A DNA stretch of 64,000 nt from positions 28,099 through 92,098 of the forward strand of contig JAZAYU010001081.1 of the NCBI GenBank assembly GCA_038501625.1, written 5' to 3'. Origin of the DNA: Corbicula japonica (Eukaryota > Mollusca > Bivalvia > Venerida > Cyrenidae). This document shows positions 24,629 to 36,511 of this stretch, piece by piece. Position 1 is the stretch's first letter. Each line of letters opens with the position of its first letter. The notes beneath the pieces were generated by a model that was not told the origin of the DNA, did not search any database, and was given only the letters and a program-made list of their open reading frames with translations. A program made the translations under genes and the position numbers.

Positions 24629-24636
24629 CTATTTAA
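24629..24636 (+). promoter_or_regulatory. TATA-like box of C1q-1
   Basis: CTATTTAA with the T of TATTTAA 85 bp before the ATG at 24715. The same octamer is at nearly the same distance before both other C1q genes. Confidence 0.55.
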
Positions 24637-24714
24637 GCGCAAATTGTATTATGAATGATGAGTGTAAAAAACAGCCGTTGAATCTATTTCCCTTGGAATT
24701 GAAAAAAGAACACA

Positions 24715-25629
24715 ATGTTGCTTGTATTTTTATATTTATTGCTAATATTTAGGCAGCAAGTCGTCGGTTTGCAGCCAGAGTGCCAGTGCTCGAGATTTCA
24801 CTATGAAGAGAAAACTCTGGAAAAGATTATAAAGACGGAGATGTTTATTGACAAAAATGAAGACCGAAATTGACGAGAGAGTCGAAAAAGTTCGGAATGA
24901 CTACGACAATTTAAAACTCGAGCTTCATGCGTTACGTAAAGATATTTCGAATGTTGTTGTTGGTGAGAAAGCTGCCCCTAAACAAGGTAACTGTTTACAA
25001 TTTCCAGCTTATGATAAATTTATATTTGTATCTGTTATTTGTATAACCAAACTTATGTAGTGAGGAATGTTTTTCTGAGTATAAAAGAACACATTAATAT
25101 TAAAAGTTTATTAAGTTTTTCACGATTATAACTTTATAAGAAAATTGATAGGAAAACGCTATTTCTGATATTACATTTTGATGACTACATTTTTTGCAGG
25201 CATTGTTACGTTTCTGGCACATGATGTGAGTAATGCTAATCCAGCCAGTGGGATGACATTGATATTCACGGCGAAAGAGGCGAATTTGGGAAACGGTTAT
25301 GACACCAGTACCGGAATATTTACAGCGCCCTTTGGCGGAGTCTACATGTTAACCTTTAATTATGCCTGAATCCAAACCGATATTTCTACTGGGAAATAAT
25401 GGCTGACGACAAGAGGATCTTGGCTGGATGTTTTGTTGACGAACACAGCTCTTATACTGGTTGTCATTCGGCTAGTGGCGTGGCGGTCATACATGCACAG
25501 GCAAGGGTCTACGTAAAAATTGGATCTTCAACCGAGGGCGCTGATCTTTCGGATAGTAGTTTTTGGAATTATTTTTCTGGGATACTCATTTCAAATCAAC
25601 AAGAAATAATACACTATAAAATGTTATAA
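24715..25629 (+). pseudogene. Secreted C1q-domain gene C1q-1, two frameshifts
   Basis: Exon 1 24715-24986 and exon 2 25200-25629 with phase-1 GT-AG borders, the same plan as the other two C1q genes. Exon 1 encodes a hydrophobic signal peptide (MLLVFLYLLLIF), then PECQCSRFHYEEKTLEK and a coiled-coil stretch. Exon 2 encodes the C1q domain (TFLAHDVSNANPASGMT ... GGVYMLTF ... YFSGILISNQQ). C1q-domain proteins form jelly-roll trimers and act as secreted recognition lectins in bivalve immunity. Two single-base changes break it: an extra A in the A-run near 24856, and a missing base near 25362 just after GGVYMLTF. Both could be real, giving a pseudogene, or assembly errors. Everything else is well conserved, so decay would be recent. 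Confidence 0.85.
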
Positions 25630-25975
25630 AAATAATAGAGTGAATAACTGCTTATCAATGTCCAACTTTCTTACTAGTTTTGTAAATTACAATGTAATTA
25701 TTCATTTTACCATAACATTTGAAGGCTCTTTTGTTATATCGAATGCAACGTATAGGATTAACATCATGTTTCGGCCTTTTCATTTTAACCAATTATACAG
25801 AAACTGACCCATTTTCAGTAAATTAATATACTTTAACGTCAATCGATTGATAAAAAACTAAAGATAAAATACGTATTGACCTGTTCTAACTGTAGTCAAC
25901 GAATATGTGCGGGTAAGAGTGTAAGAGTGTTGATGGAAACTTTAAGTGTGTATTTGTTCTCTGTTTTTACATCTA

Positions 25976-26377
25976 CAGTTCTGTGAACTTTTAATGTTAC
26001 AAACTTATCGTTTATCGTGCGTCCGTCTATCGTGTATCGTGCGTCCGTCTAACGTGTATCGTGCGTTCGTCTAACGTGTATCGTGCGTCCGTATATCGTT
26101 TATCGTGCATCGTGCGTCTTTTAATTTTACAGTGCAACGTGAATAAATATCTCGCATATGCAAATTTAATTTCAGCCATTCAATTGATATTTTGATAGCA
26201 TTTTCAAATTTAGAAATCTCGTACACAAATTATATAAATCGGCTGTATCTTGTATCGTGCGTCTTTCGTGTATAGTGCGTACGTCTATCGTGTATCGTGC
26301 GTCCGTCTATCATGTATCGTGCGTCCGTATATCGTAATCGTGCGTTTCGTTTGTAACTTTAAACGTTCACAGTACTG
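25976..26377. mobile_element. 402-bp MITE with internal TCGTGCGTCC satellite, copy 1
   Basis: TA at both borders (25974-25975, 26378-26379) and inverted ends of about 30 bp beginning CAGTWCTGTGAAC. Inside are two clusters of a ~22-bp tandem unit (ATCGTGTATCGTGCGTCCGT) flanking a unique centre. TA duplication and CAGT ends suit a Tc1/mariner-type MITE. Second copy at 39886-40299. Confidence 0.85.
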
Positions 26378-26379
26378 TA

Positions 26380-28385
26380 CACTCTATTAGTATTCCAACG
26401 ATTGGGGAAAAAGTTAAGGTAATGGTTTTTGATAAAATTTATCATGAAAATACACCATGACAAAACAATGAGAATATTGTGATTGACAAAAAGCAAGTGC
26501 CATAGAGTGATTGACTGATGATGAGTGCAAATTCGTGACTGAGAACCTAACGAACTGAAATTTCAGTCGATATATACATTAAATAATAATAAAATTGAAT
26601 ATGCAATGTTAGACAGATAATTGTTTGAACCAATTGAAAGTTATGTGTTATCTTTAAGACGAAGTGTGCTTTTTATCAAAATTAATGTGTTTAAAAATGG
26701 TGGCAGACATTTAAGCCCACGGCCGTCACGGACGCGAACACCTGTAAACCTATCATTGGGAAAATGTTTCGTCTAAAGAAAAATTTTGTGAATATTTATA
26801 ATGACATTAAATTCAATGATGAAAAAAATATTGGAAACAAATTTAATATACATCTTTATATTAGCACTGACAAGTATGATCGTTCAACGGATATGTGTGA
26901 AACTTGTATATTGGAGAAAAAAGGGAAAAAGAAAAATACATCATCGTGATGGATGCAGTGACCTGTGGCACCCTCAAAGTGTATATTACTGAAATTGTAT
27001 TTATGAATATAGCATAACAAGATAAATACACTAATGATATATTAGAAATGTTGATGAATTTATGAACAGCTTAAAATATTTGTTTGTAATCGGAATCTGA
27101 CAAAACAACTTTTGCCGGAAAAAGTTTAACATTAGTTATGTGTTATCTTCAGATTATGGTGTCTACATAAATTCTGCCATTACAAACGACAAGTAGCATT
27201 GGTGATTAATAAATGTTTAGAAAAAAGGGTGTTTTCTAAATATAAATCCAAATAACAACGAGGCCTTTGTTTCCCTGATAAACAGTTTTTGTGTACATAT
27301 ATTCCATATATTTGAAATCAGTAGTCTACGTTGACGGAAATAGGATAGATTTTTTTTTAGATTATTATTTGCCGGAATCGCTATTGCAAATCGCGACTGG
27401 CTCATAACAAAAAGTCCAATTTAAATATATTTTAATTGTCGTAATGATCACGAATCTAATTCTTTTAAGTTTAATATGATTGGTTATTGTTATTATGGTT
27501 ATGGTATTTGATTTCGCATTGGAGCTTTTCTCTTTATAAAACTCTTTAAAGAACATTTGAAAATGAATACTGGAAATTGAAATTGTACGGAGAGAGTATC
27601 AAGCCATATGACTCCGAGAAAGCTTCCGACTAAGCCGATAACTCTAATTAACGTGACCGTTATCATCTGACAAAAGTAACGGATAACAGTAATGACCAAT
27701 TTGTTGGTTAAACGTTCTACGTCCTCAGGACTGCACAGACAGTGCTACTGTGAATTGTAGATGAAATATACTGTCATGTAAGTCCACACAAACAACGGAA
27801 ACCGTATGGCAGCAGCGCTTAGCCATATAATTCCGAAAACGCTATCGCTAGCAAAGACAACCATAGCTAATATCATATTATAAACACACGTGTATTGACT
27901 GTTTTCATATCTTTTAACTCTGTAAAAAGGCTTTGTCTTTTTAATGTGGCTATTCTTTGTGCGCATTTTCACCTTTCTTCATTAACGATTTGAGCAGTTG
28001 GTTTATTTAACGCAAATCTGTTTTTTTTGTTGCTGTTTATTTCGTCTAAAAACTGTTTCCACATATCCTGTATAGAACCTATTTGAAGAAAAAAGTCATA
28101 TTTATTATTATAAAGGACAAACTATATGTATACTGATAATAAGTGAAATTATAATTTATGTAAGTGAAATAATGTCATTTAGGAATCTCAAGTATTGTTT
28201 GATTACTAAGAGATGAAAAACAAAATAATGGAACTTTATTTTTAAGCTTAAAATATCGAATAAATTATATAATGAGGCATTTTACTATATTGAGTGCCAA
28301 TGAAAACGCAAAATTTTATTTTTTTGGAATATCTTTTATTTGTGGAAAAGTTTAATAAATTCTCAAAAATAGATGTGTTTTAAAA
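26380..28385. other. Gene-free stretch downstream of C1q-1
   Basis: No gene seen. Around 27590-27780 a decayed relative of the 22022-22250 SINE is visible (ACTGCACAGACAGTGCTACT near its end). Confidence 0.4.
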
Positions 28386-28389
28386 TGAA

Positions 28390-28695
28390 TAATAAATGAA
28401 AAGGGAACTTTGGAAGCCACTAAACACGAAAAATAGGAAAATATTGCATGCTTGGTTTGATTAAGCCTATTCATGAGCATTACTGGAAATGCATATTACT
28501 GTCCACGCCGCCTAGCCACGGGTTGAGCGCATCTCAATATTAACACCAATAAACAGTGCAATTTCAATCCATCCAAAACGATGGTATGCATATGGCGGTG
28601 AACATTTAACCCTTCAATACGGTATTTTCAGATTAATACCATTTCTTGTTCAGAGGCGTATGGTCCCCAGATAAAAGAATGGATTTGCCCTAAAC
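28390..28695 (-). repeat. Repeat family C, near-complete copy
   Basis: Plus strand begins AAAAGGGAACTTTGGAAGCC, passes TCCACGCCGCCTAGCC and AACGATGGTATGCATATGG, and ends GTCCCCAGATAAAAGAATGG. Orientation is opposite to 4725-5000. Confidence 0.75.
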
Positions 28696-28699
28696 TAGA

Positions 28700-29410
28700 A
28701 AAAATGGGCGGAACTAAACAAATAGAATTTCTACACGGGATGTCGTTGGGCAAAGCGAGTAATTGTCGGCGGCAAACAATGCATTCGACGAGCGATTTCA
28801 CTTCGAGACATTCCTCCTTGGATAATTCCTAAAACCTCATGTCGCTTGTTGTCTAAAGGTCTTGGCATTTTCACATTTGTTTAGAGTAATTTAACTTTTA
28901 CACACACCAAAAATATTCCTAAAAATAAAGTGTTGCGTGTTCATTGGCACTCAGTATATATATTTTTTAACGAATTTCAATAAAAATAATCCGCGCAAAA
29001 ATGTAAAACTGTTGGGCTGTTAAAAATTACAGATATACTGTTAAAATACTAAAATGATAAAAACTGTTACACTAGTATTATTTTTTTCTCTTAGGTTCAA
29101 GTGTCGCTTATTCCGATTTTAAGCCCTAAGCTAAAATGAATTAATTTATAAATTACAGTTAGAAATGCGTATACATGAACGAAGTTCCTTCATATATTTT
29201 ACCCTAGTCTTTTCGCCCATGTCGGTGTCTTATATTGTATGAAAATATGCTGAATCGTTATGTAAAAATTTGAAAAGATAAAAAGCAATATTTTAGTTAT
29301 GGTATTACTTTGCACACACAAATTCGTCTGCAATACCTATAAATAACCATGAATTATGTTCATGCATTTGAATCGGATAATTTGAAAAGTCATTGTCGTT
29401 TCATTCCGTT
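28700..29410. other. Spacer, nothing identified
   Basis: AT-rich, without coding or repeat signal that I could recognise. Confidence 0.35.
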
Positions 29411-29413
29411 ATA

Positions 29414-29621
29414 CTGTTGTATCATTTTAATTCGCGGCGGTTAAATTTTCGCATTTGGCGCGCTAGTTAAAGTGCGCGAAATCAAAAACTAGCGAAATCA
29501 AACTATTGAATATTATATAGTCTTCTTTGAAAAATACAAGTTCGCGAATTTAAGCCCTCGCGAAAATGTCAATTATGTCCTATGCGAAATTTGATCCCCG
29601 CGATATTAAATGATACAACAG
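29414..29621. mobile_element. 208-bp TA-flanked MITE rich in CGCGAAA
   Basis: Inverted ends CTGTTGTATCATTTTAAT / CTGTTGTATCATTTAATA with TA at both borders (29412-29413, 29622-29623). The interior carries CGCG and GCGAAAT words in both orientations. No frame. Confidence 0.8.
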
Positions 29622-29624
29622 TAG

Positions 29625-31810
29625 CATCCCTGATTCATTAAAATTACTTAATATAATTCATTGCAAATCTTCATTACCAATACCGCCTATGATAAGAGTG
29701 TCAAATAAAAAGTAAACCTAGAATATAAAAACGAGGACCGTTTCAAAGGATTCTATTGTAATATCGAGCTCGTCTTAAGGTCGCAGGAATGCCCATTCAC
29801 TAACGAAAAAAAAAGCTTTCCTTCCGTTTTGCGCTGGTTACCGGTTGTGCACAGCATAAGGCAATGTAAACACGGGAAAAAAACTGACCGGTAAAAACTT
29901 ACGGCAAAGTATTGTTTTGACAAATTTTGTTCTTGGCTTTATTTTTATAAATTGCTTATTGCAAAATATCTTTAAAAATTAAAACTTATTATTCGGTAGC
30001 ATTGTTATCGGACTAGCATTTTGGAAAGCTAAAAATCTAAATCGTCAGTTTAGAGAGTAGGTTGTCGTTCGTTGTAACCAATAGCAATACTAGCAATCGG
30101 CCATTTTTAGAAATTAGACTGAAGAAATCAAGTTGAAAACTACTGAATGGTAGCTTGTCAGTGGATTATTAGGCCTTTAAATTCAAAGGAGCATAAAGCC
30201 CAGCGACGGAACAATCAGGTGCAAGGAGCTTTTCTTGAAAACAAGATGTAAGGCTGGTGAGAACCAACTTTTATGTGAAGTTGCATTGTGAAATGGGCCT
30301 CGCAATGTTCAGTCACTCACAGTCGCATTGTGAGACACATTGAGCTTAGCGTAGACCAGCGCCACAATTCAGTTTTGTATAAGAGTTTTTTGTCACTGGT
30401 CATGTTCGTCATTCAGACACATGAGCTCATGGCAGTCGAAGATATTGTTTGTGAGAGTCCTGAACACGAGGTAGACTATGAGATTTCTTTTATTTATTCT
30501 TATCAAACACATGGCACAAGAGCAAATCTACACCACAGGGGCTTTGAAGACTGACCCTGTTTTCTAAAAAAAAAATAAACTGGCCGCCTCCCCTCCCCCT
30601 AAATAAATGAGGGTCTACACTGGGTCTACACTGCATACACATTATGTTTATTGTTTTGGTTGATAGATTGGGGTCGTTATCAGTCTATTCACACCAAATT
30701 TATTATCAAATACCATGGAATTGGTATATGGAGTCAATACAGTCAATACAGTCAATAGGCCACAAACAAGTCAAATGAGCCACACTTTATTTTGAAAAAG
30801 CTCTAATAGGTCTCAAATATAGGCCACATTTTTATTTTATTTATAAAGTTTTTAGTATCATTGTGTTAATATGTTCTATGTCAGTTTATGATGTTTTATA
30901 AAATATTTTTCATGAACAAGTTGCTTCATAGATTGTTTTGTACAAAGCAACATGTACTTTTTCCGGATTTTTGTCCAAGACTATCATGACTAAACAGGTG
31001 GGAAAACAATTAAAAAAATGTTGCAACATAAGAAAAGACATCATTTATATGTCAATATGCTCTTTTGATCAATGATCTTAGTCTACAAAAGTCACTCGGT
31101 CTACACTAGCACAGAATCAAATATTGATGGTTGCAACATAAGCTGTGTATTTTGCATTGTCCAACATGGAAATTGGTTTAGAAATAACTTTATTTATTTA
31201 TTAAATATGACACCTTTGATTGCATTAGCACCTCTGACCTTTACTGCAAGTGTTGTAAATTGTGATCTTATATAACAGTGTGACACCCTGACAAAACTGA
31301 TTAAATCAACACCTTGGGTAGTTGTAGGGAAGAGATTATGACTGTAACATAAATTAATTTACTTGTTGATGACAGTCCAATTTTTAAAGCAAAAATGACA
31401 ATCAGATGATGTTTTTATTTGTTCTTGGGTTTCAGGATGACAAGCACAATTTTAGATATCAATTAAACAATGATACTATTTTTTAAAAGCTTGTGTAAAT
31501 CTAAAAACAAAAACAAAACTAACTCTTTACAGTGATTGCCATATACAATAGACTTACAAGTACTGCCTGAATTGACTTGTGGCCTATTTGACACCTCCAG
31601 AAACAATTTATGTTTTTATATTTTGGCCAAATACATGACAGATTGTCCTAAATGTATGAAATTTCAGGTTTTATAAATTTTATAGACAATAATTTTTTCA
31701 AAGTAACCACTGAGTATTACCTTTAATTTTAATACACAATAATATGAGATTTTAAATAAAAAAGAAATTTACCCTTTTACTCTACAGACATGCCTTTTTA
31801 CCCGTGTGAG
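29625..31810. other. Gene-free stretch, one less AT-rich island
   Basis: Around 30000-30560 the DNA is less AT-rich and holds an 88-codon frame (30288-30554, non-ATG start) without recognisable motifs. It could be an exon or a transcribed noncoding segment. The rest is AT-rich, with short GTCAATACA tandem copies near 30734. Confidence 0.3.
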
Positions 31811-31812
31811 AC

Positions 31813-31959
31813 CAGTGTAGATCCAGATTAGCTGGCACATCTGATCAGGATCTGCACTGTTCACTTTTTGGTCAGAAATAACCTAATGATTTAAACAAGT
31901 GAACATTGCAGATCCTGATCAGACATTATGGATGTGCTGGCTGATCTGAATCTACACAG
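31813..31959. mobile_element. Foldback element, ~147 bp
   Basis: The left arm CAGTGTAGATCCAGATTAGC and the reverse complement of the right arm, CTGTGTAGATTCAGATCAGC, pair over about 60 bp. Both arms include CTGATCAGGATCTGCA followed by TGTTCACTT. A fragment of the same arm occurs near 16599. Confidence 0.75.
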
Positions 31960-33970
31960 TTTTTCCATGCCATAAAGGTGTTTACATGGAGGAAAGGGTT
32001 AATCTCCGATATATTATCATCAGTTGGGACCAAAAAGTTTGACCAGAAAGCAGAATATATGTGTACCAAGAATAACATCAAATATCAAGTTAATGCTCAT
32101 TTTGGGAATTAAAAGTGTTCTATTATTACCATATTTTCTGTCATGTGCACATTTCAACATGATTTCATAATTAAAATATGTATGTGAGGTACATGTATAA
32201 TCAAATACACTATTTACAAGGTGTCTGTTTTGTTTTGTTTTATTTTTGCAAATTTTCATGGTGTCACTAAATTTGCTCAGCATCAAAAAGTTGTGTTTTA
32301 GAAAATAAAAAATTTAAAACTTTCATAATATTGCTGTGAAGAGGAAGAAAAACTTTTCTTGCCATGTCAGTTGGATTTTTGCCTCTTTAAATACATGTAC
32401 AAATCTGAATATACCGGTACTTGGATCTGCTTAAGCTGGACTTTAACACTGGAAAACTGGAAGTTGCACTCATAATAAAAACAATGATTTTTTTCTTTTG
32501 TATGTTTATGTTTTAGCAATGTAACAGTAGAGAAGTTTACATTTTTTAATATATGGTACTTTTTAAAGAGAAATTTACCTATTTTAAAGTAGTTGTGCCT
32601 AAATTTCTGCAATGAAAAATACAAAATCAAGAAAATACCAACTGGAATGAGCTTCAGAATTTGAAATTCGCATTTTCCAGTATATATATATATTACATTA
32701 AATTTTATAAAATACTTACCATACAGAGATCCAAAAGTGGTTATGAATAATGGCATTTTATATTACTAATTGATGTGTTCATGGGTTTACATTTTTTAGC
32801 AAAAAATCTTATAAAATTGTTATTATACATTTTAAAAAATGGACCAGCAACATTTTTAATGCATGATTTGATTGGCAACCGCAATTCATTTATGTAATGA
32901 AAATAGATATAAAGAAGCATTTTGTTTCAAATCAGTTACTAAGACCTGTAAAGGAGTGTTACATATGGATAATCAGACTACATGACATTGTACATGTTTA
33001 TGTTTAATTGATTGAGATTATTTCATCTATTTTGGCCCAATAGCTGAACTATTTTTCAACTTAAATAAGTAATTCTATCATGCACATTTAAGTAACTTGG
33101 CTCAAATATGTACCTTATTGTCACCAAATATGTACCTTATTGTCACAATATTTTTCGCACAGCATCTATAGCTTCAAATTACTGTTGTTAATAACTGAAA
33201 ATTCCTATGGCATTGTCATTCCTGGAGATATTTTCAAACGACTTTGCACAAATATGCCCCAAAATCTAGGTGATGTATCACACTACATATTGAAGTCTCA
33301 ATGTGGTGTTAATGTGATGTACATGAATGAAATAAAACAGTACTTTTTTAGGTCTATATTATAACTTAATTCATATACATGCATATATATTTTTTGAATA
33401 GCATGGGACTATTTTGTGCAATTGCAAGTTACAAATGCAAGTGTAATCAAGGTAACATTTTAAAAAAATAAAATTTATTTTTCAGACAATAATATATTAA
33501 TGTTCATGCACATGTGACAATGTAATATTTTCATGTATCAATGAAGAATTTATCAATATTCAATATTGCATTAATTGAGGTAATGGAACACATTTGGGTT
33601 GTAAATTTAAGCAAGAAGCCTTTGTGTTTACATTATTAAAAACCCAAATGTTTAGTAATAGTCAGATTGCCAGTTGTCCAGCTGAATTAAGTTGATGTAG
33701 ACTTAAATTCTTTCCAAAAAATCACATAATTTTATCGTGCATGAGTAGGCTAACAAATGTTGGAAACAAATTATTTTTTAAATATAAATCATTATCTGAG
33801 ATTATTAAAGCTAGAGCTCGATAAGAGGCAGTGCCTTAGTTCATATTAAGTTTATCGCTTAATGTTTGAAGGATGTAATTCGTGATTTCAATGTTAGTAT
33901 TTAAATTAGATTGGTCAACAATTCGTTTCATTGTCAACATAGTTTTACTTTCTTCATTGCAAATGCATTG
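31960..33970. other. AT-rich gene-free stretch
   Basis: The longest frame (32367-32756, minus, 129 codons) is K/I/Y/F-rich with no family motif, as expected from random AT-rich sequence. No gene called. Confidence 0.45.
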
Positions 33971-33974
33971 CAAA

Positions 33975-34483
33975 ATTGCGCGCGAAGAACGATTTGTCAA
34001 CGTTAGACGAGCGTGCTGAGGAATGGACGTTCGGGTAACGCTCGAATGACGCTCACACGTTCGTGTCAATTTAGTCACACGCTGCATGAGCATGGGGACT
34101 GACAGGTCGCCAGAGAGTCGTACACAGCAAACCAAACGATTTGTAACAACCAAGTAACGCTTGTGTAACGACTGACTCACGACAGCCGAACGCGTGCAAC
34201 GCCCGGCGAACTTTAGCAAAACGTTCCACGAACGATCTTAAAACGTTCTGCGTTTTAAATTTAACGTTGAAGAACGCTGGTCTGAGTGAAAAGTTTTGTG
34301 CATGTTCAAAAAAAATTTCCGAATTAGCGTTCTCCGCCGATTCCCGGCGATCAGCGACCTTCGCCGACGTTCATTAGCGTTCACACAACGCAATTCTGGC
34401 GATATCCCAGCAACCATTGACGACTAACAACGTTTCCTAATACGTCGTAGAACGCTGGCCAGAACGTCATAGTGTGACGGCCC
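33975..34483. mobile_element. Truncated relative of the Harbinger-like element
   Basis: Aligns with 34790-35301: CGAAGAACG, ACGAGCGTGCTGAGG, CAGCAAACCAAACGATTTGT and the right end CATAGTGTGACGGCCCC (about 34480). Its left part is missing. Confidence 0.7.
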
Positions 34484-34577
34484 CATACACTCATAAACTC
34501 TACTAAAGCTATACTAGTATTTATATGTTTTAGTCACTTTTCATTTAAATAGCATAGCTAAGCTAGTGTTGATGTAA

Positions 34578-35301
34578 AGGGGTCGTCACCACATAACGTT
34601 CTGGTCAACGTTCTCTGAACATTACAATCGTTCATATTTTGAGCGTTCTAGAATGAGGATGACAGATCTGGCGTGTTATTAACGTTTAGTCTAACGCATT
34701 ACTAGCGTGTGTAACGCACTCGACGCGTATAACAGCGACCAAGTAAGAAAACCCTTATACCATTAGCATGTTTTCACTTACCACTGGCGCACGAAGAACG
34801 TTAAGTCAACGTTACACGAGCGTGCTGAGGCATAGACGTTCGGGTAACGCTCGAATGACGCTAAATGGAGGCCAAAATGACGTTCGTTTTACTTCAGTCA
34901 CACGCTGTGTGCGCTAAGGGACCGTTCAGAGGTCGCCTGTGAGTCTTTCACAGCAAACCAAACGATTTGTAACAACCAAATAACGATTGAGTAACTGACT
35001 CACGATAGCCAGACGCGAGCAACGCTTGGCGAACGTTAGTAAAACGTTCCATGAACGTTCTTAAACGTTCTTTAGCGTTTAAAATTAAACGTTGAAGAAC
35101 GCTGGTCTCAGTGAAAATTTGTGTGCATATTCAAAAACTTTTTTCCGGACCAGCGTTCTCCGCCGATTCCCGGCGATCATCGACGTTTACCGACGTTTAC
35201 ACAACGCACTTCTATCGCTATCCCAGCAACCATGGACGACAAACAACGTTTCCTCAAACGTCGTAGAACGCTGGCCAGAACGTCATGGTGTGACGGCCCC
35301 A
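34578..35301. mobile_element. 724-bp Harbinger-like nonautonomous element
   Basis: Ends are inverted: left GGGGTCGTCACCACATAACG, right (reversed) GGGGCCGTCACACCATGACG, both leading into TTCTGG. TAA at each border (34575-34577, 35302-35304) fits the 3-bp TWA duplication of PIF/Harbinger elements. The interior is crowded with AACGTT/AACGCT words and richer in CpG than its surroundings. No transposase frame. It ends about 70 bp before the C1q-2 promoter. Confidence 0.7.
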
Positions 35302-35373
35302 TAACAGGCATTCTCTTAGACCGAACGTACAATATAAAAACTTTGTGAAGACCCCATGCGTAAATCGTTAACA

Positions 35374-35381
35374 CTATTTAA
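35374..35381 (+). promoter_or_regulatory. TATA-like box of C1q-2
   Basis: CTATTTAA with the T of TATTTAA 83 bp before the ATG at 35458, matching C1q-1 and C1q-3. Confidence 0.55.
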
Positions 35382-35457
35382 CCTCAAGTTGTTTTATAAG
35401 GTAGTCATAGTAAACCTAGGTTGATTAATTCTCCATTTGAATTGCGGAAAGAACATC

Positions 35458-35794
35458 ATGTTGGTTTTATTATTATGTCTAACGCTGAATTTTCAAAAAC
35501 AGGTCGTCAGTTTGCAGTCGGAGTGTCAGTGCTCGAGATTTCACTATGAAGAGAAAACTCTGGAAAAGATGATCAGGACTGAGATATTTGTTGACAAAAT
35601 GAAGTTAGAGCTTGAAAACAAACTTAATAAGATGACAAAAGTTGTTGAAGAAATTAAGTCAGAGCTTGAAAATAAAAAGGAGAGAGTCGGTAAAATTCAA
35701 AAAGACTGCGAGGAAGCGAAACTAGAGTTTAAGTTGTTACGTGACAATATTTCGGATGTAGCTCTAAGCCTGCAAGGTGTCATAACTAATAAAG
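35458..35794 (+). CDS. Secreted C1q-domain protein C1q-2, exon 1
   Basis: Exon 1 of an intact 250-residue protein. ATG at 35458 is chosen because it starts a signal peptide (MLVLLLCLTLNF) aligned with C1q-1; a longer frame upstream lacks an ATG. After cleavage comes SECQCSRFHYEEKTLEKMI, shared by all three genes, with a Cys-x-Cys pair that could link subunits by disulfides. Next are roughly 80 residues of heptad-rich, charged sequence (KMKLELENKLNKM ... KSELENKKERV), a probable trimeric coiled coil in place of the collagen stalk of vertebrate C1q. The donor AAAG then GTAAAC is at 35795 and leaves phase 1. The 5' leader resembles that of C1q-1, so the two are probably recent duplicates. Confidence 0.88.
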
Positions 35795-35964
35795 GTAAAC
35801 AAAAACACTTGCGAAGGTAAAAATAATATCATTTACAGCTTATGTACGTAATAACCTGCTATTTGTACTTTTCATCTCATTTCGTAAACTTCGTGATTTT
35901 TTTACTGATAAAATTGAAACCCTGAACAAAACTTTTCTATTGATAAATTTTCATTTTCTTTATA

Positions 35965-36055
35965 CCATGCTCTCTCTTTCTCTTCTTCAAGTATGAGGGG
36001 GAGGCTTTAACTTCTCAATGTGGCAATTCCTGATATGCATATTTCACTTTTTCAT
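35965..36055 (+). repeat. Family A 3'-end fragment in C1q-2 intron
   Basis: ACCATGCTCTCTCTTTCTC then GGCAATTCCTGATATGCATA and TTTCACTTTTT: only the last ~90 bp of the repeat, about 40 bp before the splice acceptor of exon 2. Confidence 0.7.
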
Positions 36056-36095
36056 AAGTTCTGCTTAACACTGATTTCATTATGCTGCATTTTAG

Positions 36096-36511
36096 GAAGT
36101 GTCACCTTCCTGGCACGAGATGTAAACGACGCTGAACCATCAGATGGGGACACGTTGATATTTACGACGATAGAGGTAAACGAAGGGCGAGGCTATGACA
36201 GCAGAAACGGAATCTTTACAGCGCCCACTGGCGGAGTATACATGTTTAGCCTGCAATTGTGCCTTACAAACGGTCGATACTTCTACTGGAAAATTATGGC
36301 TGATAATAAGGAAATCTTAGCTGGATGCTTCGTTGAAGAAAGTGAAGGTGTTCGTGGATGTGGCTCAGCGAACGGTGTTGCTGTTATTTCGGCACGGAGT
36401 AAGATTTTTGTAAAAGTTGGGAGTTCCTCAAGTGGAGCGGATATAAAAATGAGTAGTTCAGATGCGAATATATGGAATTACTTTTCTGGAACGCTCATTA
36501 ATCATCGATAA
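36096..36511 (+). CDS. Secreted C1q-domain protein C1q-2, exon 2 (C1q domain)
   Basis: Acceptor TTTTAG at 36095, phase 1, joining as G-S-V-T-F-L-A-R. This exon encodes the entire C1q jelly-roll domain (about residues 113-250): DVNDAEPSDGDTLIFTT, then the hallmark GIFTAPTGGVYMFSLQL, YFYWKIMAD, the GCGSANGVAVI strand and IWNYFSGTLINHR before TAA at 36509-36511. Conserved aromatic and Gly positions of the family are present, and two extra Cys (GCF, GCG) are shared by all three genes here. Predicted secreted pattern-recognition or lectin-like molecule; the ligand cannot be read from sequence. Confidence 0.92.

Noticed and set aside
26010..26350. Regular short repeats that could suggest a CRISPR array
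   Set aside because: The units are contiguous 22-bp satellites without unique spacers, inside a TA-flanked MITE in an animal genome.
32367..32756. 129-codon open frame on the minus strand
   Set aside because: K/I/Y/F-rich composition typical of AT-rich noise, no motif, no splice or promoter context.
33836..34219. 127-codon open frame on the minus strand
   Set aside because: Lies largely inside the truncated Harbinger-like element, where CpG-rich repeated words leave frames open; no protein family resemblance.
35437..35457. Longer N-terminus for C1q-2 starting at 35437
   Set aside because: There is no ATG there (TTG), and the signal peptide aligned with the paralogues starts at the ATG at 35458.
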